Part shown: positions 22,332 to 24,472 of the stretch, one piece after another
Layout: every line of letters begins with the position of its first letter
Numbering within the stretch: the stretch's first letter is position 1
Source: JAAFJT01 sp043772905
Lineage (GTDB): Bacteria; Bacteroidota; Bacteroidia; Chitinophagales; Saprospiraceae
Direction of reading: 5' to 3'
Assembly (NCBI GenBank): GCA_043772905.1
Contig: JAYVFS010000314.1
Location: forward strand, 1 to 24,472
Length of the DNA stretch: 24,472 bases
Notes under the pieces: generated by a model
What the model was told of the DNA's origin: nothing
The model's database searches: none
What the model saw: only the letters and a program-made list of their open reading frames with translations
Translations under genes and position numbers: made by a program

Positions 22332-23216
22332 ATGAAAAATAACATCATCGGCTTTGTCTTTGCGGGATTATGGGCTTCCGCTTCGGTGGCGACGAAAATA
22401 GGTCTTTTGTCTGCACAACCATTAACCATAGCCAATTTGCGCTTCTTTATTGCAGGTTTTTTGATGCTTTTGGGCGCATACGTTTTCCGAAAATACAGAT
22501 TGCCAGAACGCGATGAATGGATGCCTTTACTCATTTATGGCTTGTTAAATGTCACCGTATATCTCGGTTTATTCATCGTTGCACTGCAAGAATTGTCGGC
22601 AGGTGTAGGTAGTTTAGTACCTGCTCTTAATCCCTTAATGATTTCGATTTTATCGGCTATTTGGATAAAAAGAAGAGTCAAACAAACAGAATGGACGGGT
22701 TTGTTGCTCGGTTTCCTAGGCGTTGCGATTGTTATTTACCCATTGATAAAAGAAAGTTATGTCACGCTGTGGGGTTTGACTTTGATGTTTTTCAGCCTAC
22801 TCTCCTACTCCATCGGAACGGTTTATTATTCAAGTCGCACATGGCGATTGCCGATATTAGCGATTAATGCTTGGCAAGTTTTGTTTGGTGGCATCTGTTT
22901 GCTGCCTTTCACGTTTACCATGACCGATTTTTCACGCAATCATTTTGACCATAATTATTGGGTTTCTGTGGGTTGGTTGGTCGTTGTGTCCATTCTTGCT
23001 GTTCAAATGTGGTTGTATTTGCTAAAAATCAATCCCATCAAAGCTTCTTTATGGCTGTATCTCTGCCCTACTTTCGGTTTTATTTATGCCAAATTGTTGT
23101 TGAATGAGCCGATAACAGCTTATACAGTTGTTGGAACATTGATAGTGATTGTTGGATTGTATATTGGACAGAAAAAAACGAGGGCGAAACTTGTAACGTC
23201 TTTGGAAAACCCTTAG
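22332..23216 (+). CDS. EamA/DMT-family permease
   Basis: The 294-residue protein has ten hydrophobic segments arranged as two five-helix halves, as in the drug/metabolite transporter superfamily. Typical positions are LWASASVATKIGL in helix 1, a conserved LVPALNPLMISILSAIWIKRR region ending half one, and LWLYLCPTFGFIYAKLLLNEPIT near the C-terminus, equivalent to the P-x-x-x-x-x-x-x-x-x-L-x-E-x-x-t signature. The family exports amino acids, nucleotides or other metabolites; the substrate here is unknown. It carries no ACTGAGGGG copy. A 33-bp palindrome lies 14 nt after the stop. Confidence 0.88.
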   Translation: MKNNIIGFVFAGLWASASVATKIGLLSAQPLTIANLRFFIAGFLMLLGAYVFRKYRLPERDEWMPLLIYGLLNVTVYLGLFIVALQELSAGVGSLVPALNPLMISILSAIWIKRRVKQTEWTGLLLGFLGVAIVIYPLIKESYVTLWGLTLMFFSLLSYSIGTVYYSSRTWRLPILAINAWQVLFGGICLLPFTFTMTDFSRNHFDHNYWVSVGWLVVVSILAVQMWLYLLKINPIKASLWLYLCPTFGFIYAKLLLNEPITAYTVVGTLIVIVGLYIGQKKTRAKLVTSLENP

Positions 23217-23230
23217 TCTTATTTTTATCT

Positions 23231-23263
23231 AACGTCTGCGAGGTTTGAAACCTCGCCGACGTT
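23231..23263. terminator. Palindrome 3' of the EamA gene
   Basis: AACGTCTGCGAGGTTT (23231-23246) pairs with AAACCTCGCCGACGTT (23248-23263) with a single mismatch, centred on G23247. It lies 15 nt upstream of the alpha/beta hydrolase ATG. It may be a REP-like mobile palindrome or terminator. Confidence 0.75.
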
Positions 23264-23278
23264 TAAATCTAAAATCAC

Positions 23279-24247
23279 ATGACAATAAAGAAAAAAACAG
23301 TTTTTAAAACCCTATTCATTATAACGCTCATAGCTGCAACGTTAGGCTACTTTGTTGTAGAAAACGTCCTACCTTATGCGGGCATAAAACCATACAAAGT
23401 CAACGTAGCTGCCTTAACCGAATTTAAAAACGGCATTTTGCCAAGCGATTATGGTCTTGATTTCGAACCACTCAATATTCAAACAAAAGACAGCTTGATA
23501 CTGAGGGGGTACTTTATCAAAACTGAAAAGCCGCGTGGCACCATCATTTTGATACATGGCATCGCTGATTGTAAGGAACATTTTTATCCTTTTTGTCAAC
23601 AACTCAAATCAATCGGTTGCCAAACCATTGTTTTCGATTTACGTGCGCATGGTCAAAGTGGAGGCGACTATTGTACTTTCGGTTATTTTGAAAAAAATGA
23701 TTTGGACATTCTTATAGATTCATTGATTCTAAAAAACATCAAACAACCTTTTGGTATTTATGGCAATTCATTAGGCGGTGCTGTGGCGTTGCAAGTTTTA
23801 GGTGAAAACAAAAACCTAAATTTTGGTATCATAGAAAGCACATTTGATGAATTTCCAAAGGTTGCCCTTGAATATGGCGAGGATTTTATCGGTATTCGCA
23901 GCGAAACCCTGACTAATCATGTGTTAAGAAAATCGGGTGACATCGCTCATTTCAATCCTTTTGAAGTCAAGCCTGTTGTGTCTTGCATCCAAATCACTTG
24001 CCCAATGTTCATGGCGCATGGCGATTCTGATAATAAAATTCCGGTTGCTTTTGGTGAAAACAATTACAAGGCTTTGAAAACGACGGATAAACAGTTTATA
24101 CGAGTCCAAGGCGCAGGACATTTTGATTTACATCAAAAAGGGGGCAATGAGTATTGGGAGAAAATGAAGGCGTTTATCTTGAAAAATACGGCGGATACTG
24201 AGGGGGGCAATTTTAAAACGAAAAACGAAATATTTACATCGCAGTAA
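23279..24247 (+). CDS. Membrane-anchored or exported alpha/beta hydrolase
   Basis: The 322-residue protein begins with a basic segment and one hydrophobic helix (residues 8-30), probably an uncleaved anchor or signal sequence. The hydrolase domain shows LIHGIADCKEH (oxyanion region, His93-Gly94), nucleophile Ser164 in GNSLGG, a candidate acid Asp251 in HGDSDNKIP and catalytic His281 in GAGHFDL. The triad is complete, so it is likely an active serine esterase, lipase or thioesterase with unknown substrate. A short tail after residue 305 contains D-T-E-G-G from a repeat copy (24197); a second copy at 23500 is read in another frame as I-L-R-G-Y. Confidence 0.88.
   Translation: MTIKKKTVFKTLFIITLIAATLGYFVVENVLPYAGIKPYKVNVAALTEFKNGILPSDYGLDFEPLNIQTKDSLILRGYFIKTEKPRGTIILIHGIADCKEHFYPFCQQLKSIGCQTIVFDLRAHGQSGGDYCTFGYFEKNDLDILIDSLILKNIKQPFGIYGNSLGGAVALQVLGENKNLNFGIIESTFDEFPKVALEYGEDFIGIRSETLTNHVLRKSGDIAHFNPFEVKPVVSCIQITCPMFMAHGDSDNKIPVAFGENNYKALKTTDKQFIRVQGAGHFDLHQKGGNEYWEKMKAFILKNTADTEGGNFKTKNEIFTSQ
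23500..23509 (+). repeat. ACTGAGGGGG motif copy
   Basis: Sense in the alpha/beta hydrolase gene in the off frame; read I-L-R-G-Y. Confidence 0.95.
24197..24206 (+). repeat. ACTGAGGGGG motif copy
   Basis: Sense near the 3' end of the alpha/beta hydrolase gene with six G; read D-T-E-G-G. Confidence 0.95.
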
Positions 24248-24269
24248 AACTGATTATACTTAAACTGAT

Positions 24270-24277
24270 TAATTTTG
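24270..24277 (+). promoter_or_regulatory. Candidate -7 box for the HicB-like gene
   Basis: TAATTTTG matches TAnnTTTG, 17 nt before the ATG at 24295. This suggests a separate transcript start for the putative antitoxin gene. Confidence 0.4.
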
Positions 24278-24294
24278 CTTAAAATATAGACAAA

Positions 24295-24472
24295 ATGAAT
24301 ATTGAATTGATATTTCTTGTTGAAGATGCCATTGAAGGTGGTTATACGGCTAAAGCCTTAGGTGAAAGCATTTTCACGGAAGGCGATACAATTGAAGAAC
24401 TTAAAAATAACATCAGAGAAGCCACAATTTGTCATTTTGATGATGATAAGTTACCGAAAATCATTCGGTTAC
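24295..24472 (+). CDS. HicB-like antitoxin (UPF0150 fold), partial at the window edge
   Basis: The first 59 codons read MNIELIFLVEDAIEGGYTAK..., then GESIFTEGDTIEELKNNIRE and an acidic CHFDDDKLPK stretch. This is the pattern of short HicB-type partial RNase H-like proteins: a hydrophobic strand, E-G-G-Y-x-A, G-x-x-I-x-T-x-G-D-T-x-E-E-L-x-x-N-I. Such proteins usually pair with a small HicA mRNA interferase encoded next door, which would lie beyond the window; some family members are solitary. The gene has no stop before the edge. Thr-Glu-Gly here is encoded ACG-GAA-GGC, so it is not a repeat copy. Confidence 0.7.
   Translation, partial: MNIELIFLVEDAIEGGYTAKALGESIFTEGDTIEELKNNIREATICHFDDDKLPKIIRL

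Noticed and set aside
709..24206. ACTGAGGGG as a replication-polarised Chi or KOPS signal
   Set aside because: The strand split is 15 to 10 in one window, without the strong one-strand bias expected on one replichore. A weakly biased Chi-like role is not excluded.

Overview
The window reads as chromosomal DNA of a member of the Bacteroidota, probably a Saprospiria- or Chitinophagia-like lineage. The grounds are AT-rich DNA, almost no Shine-Dalgarno sequences, several TAnnTTTG (-7) promoter boxes, a 1621-residue secreted protein ending in a type B (CHU_C) type IX secretion sorting domain, and families typical of the phylum (DUF937, DUF1304, DUF4397, WbqC, a DppD-DppF-like double ATPase). I see no rRNA, tRNA, phage, transposase or CRISPR. 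The phylum is confident; the genus is not identifiable.

Layout: (1) 35-887, minus: a DUF937 membrane-protein gene broken by a 13-bp tandem duplication. (2) 1216-2767, plus: exported MsrA and a secreted intradiol-dioxygenase-like protein. (3) 2865-4533, minus: a three-gene cluster (7-TM protein, DUF1304 protein, uracil-DNA-glycosylase-like protein). (4) 4785-13117, plus: a metallo-beta-lactamase (MBL) fold hydrolase, MurG, the giant T9SS-exported protein and a second MBL hydrolase. (5) 13379-15176, plus: ammonium transporter and PII protein, separated by a structured spacer. (6) 15263-17371, minus: a DUF4397 lipoprotein and a CNNM/CBS/CorC-type membrane protein. (7) 17461-20293, plus: a tight WbqC / flippase / PrmC operon. 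(8) 20380-24472, plus: double ABC ATPase, EamA permease, alpha/beta hydrolase and the start of a HicB-like antitoxin.

The genes are mostly ordinary; the unusual content is a repeat layer over them. The 9-mer ACTGAGGGG (extended consensus TACTGAGGGG(G)T) occurs exactly 25 times, about once per kilobase, on both strands, in coding and non-coding DNA and in several reading frames (Thr-Glu-Gly, Pro-Ser-Val, Pro-Leu-Ser, Leu-Arg-Gly). Chance would give about 0.2 copies. The constraint is therefore on the DNA, and the pattern resembles a DNA uptake sequence or another genome-wide recognition word.

A second layer is intergenic. Runs of 7-bp-periodic repeats start directly after stop codons and fold back on themselves; the MBL-murG and glnB-3' spacers are almost entirely in heptad register. 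Three palindromes share a TATCGGATA core and lie just after stop codons. A 45-bp perfect stem with a 2-nt loop includes the 3' end of prmC. A nested inverted repeat separates amt from glnB. Within prmC a 35-bp tandem duplication (five heptads) is translated in two frames.
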